Origin: Streptomyces varsoviensis
Lineage (GTDB): Bacteria > Actinomycetota > Actinomycetes > Streptomycetales > Streptomycetaceae
Reading direction: 5' to 3'
Assembly: GCF_000718635.1 (NCBI RefSeq)
Contig: NZ_JOBF01000001.1
Span: forward strand, 372,001-436,000
Length of the DNA: 64,000 nt
Part shown: positions 47,353 through 55,676 of the stretch, in pieces
How positions within the stretch are numbered: the stretch's first letter is position 1
Layout: each line of letters opens with the position of its first letter
The notes under the pieces: generated by a model
The model's input: the letters and a program-made list of their open reading frames with translations, nothing else
Told to the model about the DNA's origin: nothing
The model's database searches: none
Translations under genes and position numbers: made by a program

Positions 47353-47432
47353 CGGTGGTCCGCTGAGGCCGTAGCCCGTTGAGTCCGTGGTCTGCTGAGT
47401 CCGCGGTCCGCTGAGCCCGTAGCCCGCTGAGT
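47353..47432. repeat. 16-bp tandem repeat, five units
   Basis: Five 16-bp units end in CCGCTGAG or CCGTTGAG with one extra base (for example CCGTAGCCCGTTGAGT). They fill the middle of the 286-bp gap between the hydrolase stop and the GH64 start. Sixteen is not a multiple of 3, so the array is unlikely to be coding. Confidence 0.85.
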
Positions 47433-47471
47433 GCGGCGGGACGCCGGCGGAGGCTGAGCCCGATGGAGCGG

Positions 47472-48374
47472 TCAGGCCGGTCCACCGGTCGCGGTGGCCA
47501 GGAAGGCGCGTACGTGCCGTAGCCACGTCACGCGGTCGGGCTCGCCGAGGATGTGGGCCGCGCCGGGGAGTTCGAGGAGTTCGGCGTTCGGAATGCCGGC
47601 CGCCAGGCGGTACGAGCTCTCGGGCAGCACCAGCCGGTCGCCGGTCGGGGCCACCACCAGGGTCGGCACGGCGATGCTCCCCAGGTCCGGCCGGACGTCC
47701 ACTCGGGACGCCAGGTCGAAGTGGTCCCGCATCCCCGGCGGCAGCCCGGCCAGGGTCCGGGCCGCCCTGGCGTCGAGGTCGGCCGGCGCGATCTCCGCCA
47801 GCTCCGCCGCGGACATGACCGACACGGTCGCCAGCCGGGCCACCTCCTCCCACCGGCCCGCGCCGCCCAGCACCCCGATCAGCCGGGCGGCCAGCGCCAG
47901 GACCGGGTCCGCGACGGCGAACCCCGCGGTCAGGACGAGCGCCGTGACCCGCTCGGGGTGGCGCGCCGCGACCCGTACGGCCACGGCGGTGCCCAGCGAC
48001 TCGCCGAGCACCGCGAACGACTCCTGGCCCGCCGCGACGGCCGAGGCGACCAACTGGTCCGCGAGGTCGTCCAGCTCCAAGGGGGCCGTGGCCGCGGGGG
48101 TGCCGCCCGCCCCCGGGTAGTGCGGTCCGACGAGAGTGTGGTCCCGCGCGAGGTCGTCCAGTACGAGGCCGAAGTTGCCCTCGATGCCGCCCCCGGCGCC
48201 ATGGGCCAGCAGCAGCCCGGGGCCGCTGCCCCGTACGACGGTATCGAGGCGCGGGGCGGGGAGGGATCGCTCAGCGGTGCTCGTGTCGATCGGGGGCGTG
48301 CCGCTGGAGTTCGTGCCGACGGTGGCCGCGCCGGTGAGGGTCGCGCCGGTGAGGGTCGTGTCGAGGGAGTTCAT
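47472..48374 (-). CDS. Alpha/beta hydrolase
   Basis: The 300-residue protein has an alpha/beta hydrolase core: oxyanion loop LLLAHGAGGG, nucleophile elbow LGESLGT (G-x-S-x-G), acid in PTGDRLVLP and catalytic His in PGAAHILGEP. The substrate is unknown. The ATG at 48374 is chosen because a MerR-type promoter has its -10 at 48382-48387, which makes the transcript nearly leaderless; the alternative ATG at 48398 would lie inside the promoter. The first ~30 residues are a Thr/Gly-rich run. The divergent MerR gene very likely controls it. Confidence 0.87.
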   Translation of the reverse strand: MNSLDTTLTGATLTGAATVGTNSSGTPPIDTSTAERSLPAPRLDTVVRGSGPGLLLAHGAGGGIEGNFGLVLDDLARDHTLVGPHYPGAGGTPAATAPLELDDLADQLVASAVAAGQESFAVLGESLGTAVAVRVAARHPERVTALVLTAGFAVADPVLALAARLIGVLGGAGRWEEVARLATVSVMSAAELAEIAPADLDARAARTLAGLPPGMRDHFDLASRVDVRPDLGSIAVPTLVVAPTGDRLVLPESSYRLAAGIPNAELLELPGAAHILGEPDRVTWLRHVRAFLATATGGPA

Positions 48375-48381
48375 GCCGACG

Positions 48382-48413
48382 AAGCTAAACTCCGACATCA
48401 GTGTCAGAGTCAA
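48382..48413 (-). promoter_or_regulatory. MerR-type promoter with 20-bp spacer
   Basis: On the minus strand TTGACT (48408-48413) and TAGCTT (48382-48387) are separated by 20 bp instead of 17. The spacer contains GACA-CTGA-TGTC, a dyad. This is the over-long, activator-twisted promoter design of MerR regulators. Confidence 0.65.
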
Positions 48414-48437
48414 GTCGCGAGCCGGGAGGCGAGCCGC

Positions 48438-48803
48438 ATGCGGATGAAGGAGATGGTCCGGCGCACCGGGGTGCATGAGCGGCTGCTGCGCTACTACGAG
48501 CAGCAAGGGCTGCTGGAACCGGACCGGCTGCCCAGCGGCTACCGCGTCTACGGCGAACCGGACGTGGAGACCGTCCACCGCATCCGCTGCCTGCTCGCCG
48601 CCGGGCTGCCGACCGCCCTGATCGCCCAGATCCTGCCCTGCGTCCGCACGGACGGCGACCGCCTCGTCCCCACCTGCCCGGACCTCGTCGCCCAGCTCAA
48701 GGACGAGAGCGAGCGGATCACCCGCAGCATCGACGCCCTGCGCGCCTCCCGCGCGATGCTCGACACCGTCATCGCCGCCGGGCCGCCGGCGAAGGGCGGC
48801 TGA
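48438..48803 (+). CDS. MerR-family transcriptional regulator
   Basis: The 121-residue protein has the MerR winged helix (MVRRTGVHERLLRYYEQQGLLEP, then SGYRVYGEPDVETVHRI) and a dimer coiled coil (LVAQLKDESERITRSIDALRASRAMLDTVI). A possible effector Cys pair lies at ILPCVRT and VPTCPDL. ATG at 48438 has GGGAGG 8 nt upstream. It is divergent from the alpha/beta hydrolase and shares its promoter region. Confidence 0.92.
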   Translation: MRMKEMVRRTGVHERLLRYYEQQGLLEPDRLPSGYRVYGEPDVETVHRIRCLLAAGLPTALIAQILPCVRTDGDRLVPTCPDLVAQLKDESERITRSIDALRASRAMLDTVIAAGPPAKGG

Positions 48804-49297
48804 GCGGCCGGCGAGCCGTCCGCCGAGCCTGAACCCGGTAGCCCGCCGCCCGCCGCCCGAGCGTCCGCAGGGCCCGCACACCCGGTCGGTCCCCACGGCG
48901 CCCCCCGCGACCAGGGCGACCCCCGCGAACACGGCGCACCCCGCCGACCGCGCGCCCCGCGAACCCCCGTCGCGCGTATGCCGAGGTCCCAGGGCGCGCT
49001 GGTGTCGGAGCCGCGTTCCCTCGTCCGTCGAGGGGGCCGCTATAGGATCCGGTTCGAGTCCGTCCTCGCCCGACTCCGCGCACCACTCGTCGAGCGTGGT
49101 CGGGCCGTGGAGGGGGTACCGCTTCCCTCGCCAGGTTCACGACCGTACGTCAGGACCGTACGCCGGGCCCGAGGACCGCACGACGGGTTCCCGGACCGTA
49201 CGCCAGGTTCACCGAGCATGACCGCCAGGTTCACAGACCATGACCGCCAGGTCCGCAGACCACACTGGTCGGGCCCCGAACACCCACAGAACACTCC
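48804..49297. other. Intergenic with short direct repeats
   Basis: The 494-bp gap holds several GGACCGTACG words near 49139-49200 and two 22-bp units starting ATGACCGCCAGGT at 49218 and 49240. No supported gene is present. The repeats lie within 100 bp of the downstream start and may be part of its promoter. Confidence 0.5.
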
Positions 49298-50449
49298 ATG
49301 GCCAAGAACAGCACCTCCTCGACCACCGCCCCCGACTCCGTGTGGCTGGCGTGCGGGCGCCACCTGGGGCCCGAACCCGAGCAGGACGCCCGGCGCAACC
49401 TGATCGCCCTCAAGGCGGCCGGGGTGCTCGACGACTTCCTGGACCTCGAACCCGCCGAGGCGGCCCGCTCCACCGTCCTGCACCCGCGCGACGAGTCCGC
49501 CGACCCCGGCCCCGCCGCCCGCCGCCTCTTCGAGGCCCGCTGGCGGGTGAGCGACGACGTGACCGTACGCGCGCAGCTCACCACGTACGATCCCGAGGCC
49601 CGCCGCAAGAAGGGCGACGGCGTCACCTGGGTCCTCGCCGCCGAGGCGGAACGGGCGTGGGAACCGCACTGGCCCTCGCCCGCCACCATGTTCTGGCCCG
49701 ACAGCGACCGCCTCGCCTGGGACTACGACCCGCTCCAGGACGTGCGGCTGCGCTCGGCCAACCACCTCCCGAAGGACGACGACGATCTGCGCCACCGGCT
49801 GCGCGACTGCACCCGGCAGAGCTGGTACGTCCACGTCGTGGTGCACGAGGCGATGACGCCGGACGCGCGCGGGCAGCGGCCGGTCTCGGTGTTCCTGCCG
49901 CCGAGCCTGCGGCACCGGGTGGTCGAACACCGCGCCACGCCGGAACAGGCGCAGATCGCCGACTTCGCGATGAAGCGCGAGCTGGGCGTGCGCATGCCGC
50001 GCGGCGGCGCCGTCGTGCTGCCCGCGCGGCCGCGCGACCCGGAGTACGACGCCGACCGGTACACGGTGCGCAACGTCTTCCTGGACGGCTCGGAACCCAC
50101 CGAACTCCTCGACCGGATCAAGGAGTTCGCCGCGCTGCCGCGACCGCTGCCCGCCGACGCCGAACGGGCCCTGACGCGGCTGCGCCACGGCTGGCACCTG
50201 CTCACCCCGGAAGAGGAACTCGTCCACGCCCAGGGCCTCGTCGCCAAGTACGCCGAGGCGCTGGACGCCATGACCAACGCCCGCGACCTCTACCGGGAAG
50301 CGGCCGAGGAGGCGCAGGCCGCCCTGGCCCGGGCCACCGGCGGCGACGGGGCGCCCAGGGCCTCCGTCCTGGGGCCGGGCGCGTCGGACGGCTCACCGCT
50401 CAACGCCCTCACGAAGGTGTTCGGCCGCTTCCGCACCCCGAAGAAGTAG
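49298..50449 (+). CDS. Unrecognised protein
   Basis: The 383-residue product is soluble, with no membrane segment or signal. Charged N-terminal and central parts (PDSVWLACGRHLGPEPEQDARRN, VTVRAQLTTYDPEARRKKGDGVTWVLAA) look well conserved in style, and a helical C-terminal part near residues 300-350 (LTPEEELVHAQGLVAKYAEALDAM) may be a coiled coil. I know no family for it and see no catalytic motif. Start ATG at 49298 begins the reasonable composition; the ribosome site is weak. It faces the NRPS-like gene with a 30-bp gap and so may not belong to that cluster. Confidence 0.7.
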   Translation: MAKNSTSSTTAPDSVWLACGRHLGPEPEQDARRNLIALKAAGVLDDFLDLEPAEAARSTVLHPRDESADPGPAARRLFEARWRVSDDVTVRAQLTTYDPEARRKKGDGVTWVLAAEAERAWEPHWPSPATMFWPDSDRLAWDYDPLQDVRLRSANHLPKDDDDLRHRLRDCTRQSWYVHVVVHEAMTPDARGQRPVSVFLPPSLRHRVVEHRATPEQAQIADFAMKRELGVRMPRGGAVVLPARPRDPEYDADRYTVRNVFLDGSEPTELLDRIKEFAALPRPLPADAERALTRLRHGWHLLTPEEELVHAQGLVAKYAEALDAMTNARDLYREAAEEAQAALARATGGDGAPRASVLGPGASDGSPLNALTKVFGRFRTPKK

Positions 50450-50479
50450 CCCGGCGCGACCGGTCGCCGCCCCTAGGCC

Positions 50480-53400
50480 TCACGGCGCGGCGGGGCGCCC
50501 GGCGGCGAGGAAGCCGATGGCCTCGAAGTGGTCCAGGTAGCGGTCGATGAGGGCGTCGTCGACGGGCGGGCAGACGATGCCCGACGCCGCCATGGCCCGC
50601 TCGAAGTTCTCGCGCCCGAACGCGGGGAGCGCGGCGGTGAGCAGCGGCCGGGAGTCGTCCGCGGCCGGCCCGGCCGGGGCCATGAGCGTCGGCAGGAACG
50701 GGGCGAGGGGGAAGTCGGGGGCCTCGGCGGCGTGGTGCGCCATGGCGTCGAGCCATTCGCCGGCGGGCAGCCGGCGGACCGTACGCCCCCGTGCGCGCAG
50801 CCGGTCGACGAGCAGGCCGAGGTCGGCGGGCCGGCCGTTGGTGACGTGGTACGCCCGCCCGCGCGGCGGTTCGTGGGTGAGGAGGTGGACGAGCGCGTCG
50901 GCGGCGAAGTCCACGGGAACGAGGTTCAGGGGGAGCGGCGCGTCCGGCGCGAGCCCCGTGTCGGCGACGGCCTTGATCAGCGCGCACATCAGCGTGTCGG
51001 TCGGCCACCCGCCCCGGTCCACGGCGCCGCTGATCTCGTACGGGCGGTAGACGGCCGTCGGGAGCCCCCGCGCGGACGCCTCGCGGAGCAGGCTCTCGGC
51101 GACCCATTTGGTCTGCGCGTAGCCGACGCCGAGCCGGTCGGGGTGGCGGGGCAGCTCGTCCTCGGGCATATGGGCGCGGCCCGCGAGGCCGTCCCCGGCG
51201 AGCGTGTCCATCGTGGACACGTAGTGGACGGGCTTGAGCCGGTACGCGGCGGCCAGGCGCAGCACCGTACGGGTGCCGCCCACATTGGCGGGGCGCAGCG
51301 CGTCGTACGGGTAGGCGAAGTTGACCCGCGCGGCGTTGTGGACGACGGCGTCCACCTCGCGGGCCAAGGCGTCGAAACCGGCCGCGCCGAGCCCGAACCC
51401 GGGCTCCGCCAGGTCGCCGGGGACCGCGACGACCCGCCGCCACGTCGCGTCGGCCGCCACGCCGAACCGCCGCAGGCCCGCCCGCAGCCGCCGCCGCGCC
51501 TCCGCCGCGTCGGCCGCCCGGACCAGACAGTGGACCGTGGCGCCCGTACGGTGCAGCAGCCGGTCCAGGAGGAACGCCCCCAGGAACCCGGTGGCCCCGG
51601 TGAGCAGCACGTGCCCGGGCTCCAGAGGATCGCCGGCCGGCGCCGCCGAGAAATTCAGACCGGGGTCCAGCTCCCCCTCCGCGCGCAGGTCGACGTAGCC
51701 GCCGGACCGCCCCCGGCCCGCGGCGATCTCATCGACCGCACGCGCGAACTCCCGCACGGTGGGGCCGTCCAGCAGCAGCCTGATCAGCGCCGGCGCCGCC
51801 GAGGCGGGGACGGCCAGCCGGTGCTGCAGGGCCGCGACGGCGCGTACCGCGGGCAGCGACTGCCCGCCCAGGGCGGAGAAACCGTCGTCGCGGCCGATGG
51901 CCGGGAGCGCCAGCAGATCCGCCCACACCTCCGCCACGACCCGCTCGGTACCGGTCGCGGGCGCCTCGTCCGCCGGTACCTCGGCGCGCGCCGCCGGGAG
52001 CGCCGAGGGGAGCCGCGCGCGGTCGACCTTGCCGTTGGCGTTCCGCGGCAGCTCGTCCACGACGCGCACGGTGGCGGGGACCATATAGGCGGGCAGCCGG
52101 TCGGCCGCGAAATCCCGCAGGTCGCGGGCGAAGGCGCCGCGGCCCTCGTCATCGGCCTTGGCATCGCTCTTGTCATCGGCATCGGCATCGGCATCGGCAT
52201 CGGCCTCTGCTTCGGCTTCGGCGCCGGCCCCGTGCGCGTCGTCGGTCCCGTGCTCGGGCTCGTCGGCGGTTCGCCGGTGGCCGGAGGCGGGCGCCGGGAC
52301 GGCCCAGGCGACGAGCCGGCTGCGCCCGGCGGGCGTCGTACGGGTGTCGGCGACGGCCTCGCTGGTCTCCGGCTGGGCGCTCAACGTGTTCTCGACCTCG
52401 GCGAGTTCGACGCGGTAGCCGTTGAGCTTCACCTGGCGGTCGGCGCGGCCGAGGAAGTCCAGCCCGCCGTCCGCGCGCCTGCGGGCCCGGTCGCCGGTCC
52501 GGTACAGCCGCGCCCCGCGCGCCGCCGGGAACGGGGCCTCGACGAAGCGCTCCTCGGTACGCTCCGGGTCGCCGTGGTAGCCGAGGGCCAGTCCGTCGCC
52601 GCCGACCCACAGCTCGCCCTCCTCGCCGACCCCGGCCGGCGTGCCGTCGGGCCGTACGACGTGGGCCGTGGAGTTGGCGGCCGGGCGGCCGATGGGCACG
52701 GAGGTCTCCTCCTCGGCGAGTTCGGTGATCTCGTGCATGGTGCAGAAGATCCCGTTCTCCGTCGGGCCGTACGCGTTGATCAGCCGCCGCGGCGCCCCGT
52801 GCCGCAGCACCTCGCGGACCGCCGAGGCGTTGACCACATCGGCGGTGACGTACAGCCGGCGCAGCGGGGCGAAGGCATCCGGCCGCCAGGCGGCGATCTC
52901 GTGGAAGAGCCCAGCGCTGAGCACCATCACGGTGGCCCGCTCGTCCCGGATACGGTCGGCGAGCGCGTCGGGCGAGAGCAGGGTGTCCTGGGCCAGCGGC
53001 ACCAGGCGGACGCCGTTCAGCAGCGCGCCGAAGATCTCGAAGCAGGAGACGTCGAAGGCCATGCTGGTGGTGGCCGGCCAGGTGTCCCCGGGCCCCACGT
53101 CGAGCTGGCTCCCGCCGAGCGGGCTCCCGCCGGTGACGAGCCGGGCCGGCGCCCGGTGCGGGACGCTGACGGCCTTCGGCCGGCCGGTCGTTCCGGATGT
53201 GAACATGATGTACGCGGCGTCGGCCGCCGACGGGTCCTCGACGGCGGGTGGTTCGTCCCTTCCGCCATCGCCCAGGCGCGGCATGGGTACGCGGATACGG
53301 GCGTCGGCCGACGGATCGCCGGTCTCCTCCCGGCCGCCAGCCGATATCGAGTCGCCGGTCTCCTCCCGGCCGCCAGCCGATATCGAGTCGCCGGTCTCCT

Positions 53401-53821
53401 CCCGGCCCTCCGCCGATATCGGATCGCCCACCACGGCCCGTACGCCCACCTGTTCGCACATGGCCGCGAGCCGGCCCGCCGGGAAGGAGGGGTCGAGGGG
53501 TACGTACACCCCGCCCGCCTTCAACGCCCCGAGCATGGCGGCAATGGCCTCCGCCGAGAGCCGCGCCACGACGCCGACGCGGTCGCCGGGGGCGACGCCG
53601 TGCTCGTGCAGTCGCCACGCGACCGCGTTCGCCAGCCGATCGAGCTGACGGTAGGTCACACTCGCGTCGCCGGTACGGTCGCCGACGCACGGGGCGTCCG
53701 GGGTTTCGCGCACCTGCTCCTCGAAGAGCCGGTGCAGCGGGGAATTCCGCGGATACGGCGTGACCACGGTATCCCATGCGGAATTCCGTTCGTTTTCTCC
53801 GGGATTTACTTCTGCGCACAC
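50480..53821 (-). CDS. NRPS-like A-PCP-R enzyme (carboxylic acid or amino acid reductase type)
   Basis: The 1113-residue protein has an adenylation domain (YIMFTSGTTGRPKAV, FDVSCFEIFGALLNG, NAYGPTENG, YRTGDRARR, NANGKVDR with Lys near 597), a carrier domain (GGQSLPAV, Ser near 652) and a reductase (GATGFLG near 745, YAQTK near 904). There is no condensation domain. The Asp in FDVS favours an amino acid substrate. Such A-T-R proteins activate an acid and release it as an aldehyde with NADPH. GTG at 53821 has GGAGAGGAG 8 nt upstream. Three 36-bp repeats and an Ala-Asp run lie inside the A domain. It faces the ACP-KS-AOS genes across a short divergent gap. Confidence 0.9.
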   Translation of the reverse strand: MCAEVNPGENERNSAWDTVVTPYPRNSPLHRLFEEQVRETPDAPCVGDRTGDASVTYRQLDRLANAVAWRLHEHGVAPGDRVGVVARLSAEAIAAMLGALKAGGVYVPLDPSFPAGRLAAMCEQVGVRAVVGDPISAEGREETGDSISAGGREETGDSISAGGREETGDPSADARIRVPMPRLGDGGRDEPPAVEDPSAADAAYIMFTSGTTGRPKAVSVPHRAPARLVTGGSPLGGSQLDVGPGDTWPATTSMAFDVSCFEIFGALLNGVRLVPLAQDTLLSPDALADRIRDERATVMVLSAGLFHEIAAWRPDAFAPLRRLYVTADVVNASAVREVLRHGAPRRLINAYGPTENGIFCTMHEITELAEEETSVPIGRPAANSTAHVVRPDGTPAGVGEEGELWVGGDGLALGYHGDPERTEERFVEAPFPAARGARLYRTGDRARRRADGGLDFLGRADRQVKLNGYRVELAEVENTLSAQPETSEAVADTRTTPAGRSRLVAWAVPAPASGHRRTADEPEHGTDDAHGAGAEAEAEADADADADADDKSDAKADDEGRGAFARDLRDFAADRLPAYMVPATVRVVDELPRNANGKVDRARLPSALPAARAEVPADEAPATGTERVVAEVWADLLALPAIGRDDGFSALGGQSLPAVRAVAALQHRLAVPASAAPALIRLLLDGPTVREFARAVDEIAAGRGRSGGYVDLRAEGELDPGLNFSAAPAGDPLEPGHVLLTGATGFLGAFLLDRLLHRTGATVHCLVRAADAAEARRRLRAGLRRFGVAADATWRRVVAVPGDLAEPGFGLGAAGFDALAREVDAVVHNAARVNFAYPYDALRPANVGGTRTVLRLAAAYRLKPVHYVSTMDTLAGDGLAGRAHMPEDELPRHPDRLGVGYAQTKWVAESLLREASARGLPTAVYRPYEISGAVDRGGWPTDTLMCALIKAVADTGLAPDAPLPLNLVPVDFAADALVHLLTHEPPRGRAYHVTNGRPADLGLLVDRLRARGRTVRRLPAGEWLDAMAHHAAEAPDFPLAPFLPTLMAPAGPAADDSRPLLTAALPAFGRENFERAMAASGIVCPPVDDALIDRYLDHFEAIGFLAAGRPAAP
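52155..52210 (-). repeat. Hexanucleotide run coding for Ala-Asp
   Basis: A run of GGCATC hexamers encodes ADADADAD within the C-terminal subdomain of the A domain, in a loop that is already long and acidic. Confidence 0.75.
53316..53423 (-). repeat. 36-bp in-frame repeat in the A domain
   Basis: Three 36-bp units encode ISAGGREETGDS and variants at residues about 133-168, between the A2 region and the A3 core motif. Units one and two are identical; only the third has changes. Confidence 0.9.
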
Positions 53822-54046
53822 GAATATTACTCCTCTCCGTTTTCAGGATTTCGACCGTACGAGAAGGGGCCGGGGCCCGGTAAGGGGCCGTTCCGCTCCG
53901 TGGGACGGGGGCTCGACTGGCCTTCCAGGGCGTGCTTACGGTGCACTGGGTGGTGGTCCTGAGGGCCGCGATGATCCCGCCGAACCCCTAATTCCCGTAA
54001 TTCCCCTAATTCCCCCTCATTCCAAGAATCGAGGAGCGAGCGACAG
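53822..54046. promoter_or_regulatory. Divergent promoter region, A-PCP-R and ACP operon
   Basis: This 225-bp gap holds a run of TAATTCCC repeats (53988-54022) close to the ACP start. The A-PCP-R side is AT-richer than the surroundings. No clear operator palindrome is seen. Confidence 0.45.
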
Positions 54047-54298
54047 ATGGTCCGTGACGACGTCGTCGACCTGATGGTCTCGACATTCGAAGTGGCACCC
54101 GACGACATCCGCGATGACGCCAGCCTGGAGGAGCTCGGGCTGGACTCGATGGCACAGGTGGAACTGGCCGACCGGATCGGGGCCACCCTCGGCCTCGACA
54201 TCCCGGAAGAGGAGTTCACCGCCAGCTCGACGCTGGAGGACATCGTGGAGGCCTTACAGCGGCGGCAGGAGCGGCAGAAGGAGGCGCGATCGTCATGA
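54047..54298 (+). CDS. Acyl carrier protein
   Basis: The 83-residue protein is a free-standing ACP with the phosphopantetheine site at Ser34 in LGLDSMAQVEL. The C-terminal helix pattern DIPEEEFTASSTLEDIVEAL is typical. The stop overlaps the KS start (ATGA), so the two are made together. GGAG lies 10 nt upstream of the start. It probably carries the acyl chain used by the downstream KS and alpha-oxoamine synthase. Confidence 0.93.
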   Translation: MVRDDVVDLMVSTFEVAPDDIRDDASLEELGLDSMAQVELADRIGATLGLDIPEEEFTASSTLEDIVEALQRRQERQKEARSS

Positions 54299-55542
54299 GC
54301 GCGCCGCGAGTGATCGTCACCGGCATGGGACTGATCAGCGCGGCGGGCATCGGCGCGGAGGCGAACTGGCGGCGGATCGTGGCGGGAGAGCCCACCGCGC
54401 TCCACGCCCCCGGGCTCGACGGCTGCCCCGTGGACTTCGGCTGCGCCGTCCCGGACTTCGATCCGGCCGAGCACCTGGGGCGAAGCCGGGCCGAAGCCCT
54501 GGACCGGTACGCCCAGTTGGCGATGGTGGCCGCGGAGGAGGCGATGGACTCCGCCGGGGTGGCCGTCCGGGAGCCGACCGAGCGGTCCGCCGGGACGACC
54601 GACCCCGCGCGCATCGGGGTGGTGTTGGGCAGCCTGGCGGGCGGCACCGCCACCATCGAGGCCCAGCAGACGCAGTTGGAGCGGCACGGGCCCACCGCGG
54701 TGGCGGGGCGCACCATCCCCCTGGGGCTGGTCAGCTCTGCGGCCGGAGCACTGTCCGCGCGTTTCGGGCTGCTCGGTGCCTCCATGAGCGTCACCACGGC
54801 CTGCGCCTCCGGTACGACCGCGATCGGGACCGCCCGCGACCTCATCCGGACGGGGGCCCTCGACGTCGCCTTGGCGGGGGGCGCCGACGCCCCCTTGACG
54901 CCGCTGAACGCCGCGGCATACGACCGGCTGCGCGCGCTGTCCCGGCGAGGCGACTACCCGCCCGCCGCCTCGCGCCCGTTCTCCGCCACGCGGGACGGCT
55001 TCGTGCTCGGCGAGGGCGCCGGCTTCGTCGTACTCGAAAGCGAGGAGCACGCCAGGGCCCGAGGCGCGCCCCGGCTGGCCTCGATCGCCGGGTACGGGTC
55101 CGCCGCCGACGGATACCACCCCGTTCGCCCGGATCCCGACGGGGGCGGGGCACGGCGCGCGATACTCGCCGCGCTCGCCGACGCGGGCATGGGTGCGGAC
55201 GCCATCGACTACGTCAACGCCCACGGGACGTCCACACCCCTCAACGACGCCGTGGAGAGCGCGGTCGTCACCGACCTCCTCGGCGACGATGTGCCCGTCA
55301 GCTCCACCAAGGGCGTCACCGGGCACCCCTTGGGCGCCGCGGGCGCGCTGGAGGCGGCGTACGCGGTACTGGCCCTGCGCGACGGGATCGTGCCGCCGAC
55401 GGCCAACCTCACCGACCCGGATCCCGACATCTCTGTCGACCTCGTCGCCGGAGCGGCGCGCCGCGAACGGCTACGGGCCGTCCTGAGCAATTCCTTCGGC
55501 TTCGGCGGCTACAACGCGTCCCTGGTCATCACGCCCGAATGA
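54295..55542 (+). CDS. FabF-like beta-ketoacyl-ACP synthase
   Basis: The 415-residue enzyme has the condensing-enzyme triad Cys170 (TTACASGT), His310 (NAHGTST) and His344 (GVTGHPLGAAG). Overall it resembles FabF and type II KS chains that elongate ACP-bound acyl groups by decarboxylating malonyl-ACP. It has no chain-length-factor partner. It is coupled to the ACP gene by ATGA and to the alpha-oxoamine synthase region by a possible ATGA at its stop. Confidence 0.92.
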   Translation: MSAPRVIVTGMGLISAAGIGAEANWRRIVAGEPTALHAPGLDGCPVDFGCAVPDFDPAEHLGRSRAEALDRYAQLAMVAAEEAMDSAGVAVREPTERSAGTTDPARIGVVLGSLAGGTATIEAQQTQLERHGPTAVAGRTIPLGLVSSAAGALSARFGLLGASMSVTTACASGTTAIGTARDLIRTGALDVALAGGADAPLTPLNAAAYDRLRALSRRGDYPPAASRPFSATRDGFVLGEGAGFVVLESEEHARARGAPRLASIAGYGSAADGYHPVRPDPDGGGARRAILAALADAGMGADAIDYVNAHGTSTPLNDAVESAVVTDLLGDDVPVSSTKGVTGHPLGAAGALEAAYAVLALRDGIVPPTANLTDPDPDISVDLVAGAARRERLRAVLSNSFGFGGYNASLVITPE

Positions 55543-55676
55543 CTCCGATCACCCCTGACCGGCAACGTCTCGCCCCTGACCGACAACGTCGGCTCGCCAG
55601 AGCCGGCCTGGCCTCCGCCCCCTTCCGGCCCACCCGATCCCCAATCACCCCCGCGACACACGAGGAGCGCATCCGC

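Noticed and set aside
50480..53821. Naming the amino acid activated by the A domain
   Set aside because: Only the conserved Asp and a few pocket residues can be placed by eye; a specificity code would be a guess.
50528..53962. A long plus-strand frame opposite the A-PCP-R gene
   Set aside because: Arg/Gly/Glu-rich composition and no domain; the minus strand carries all adenylation and reductase motifs.
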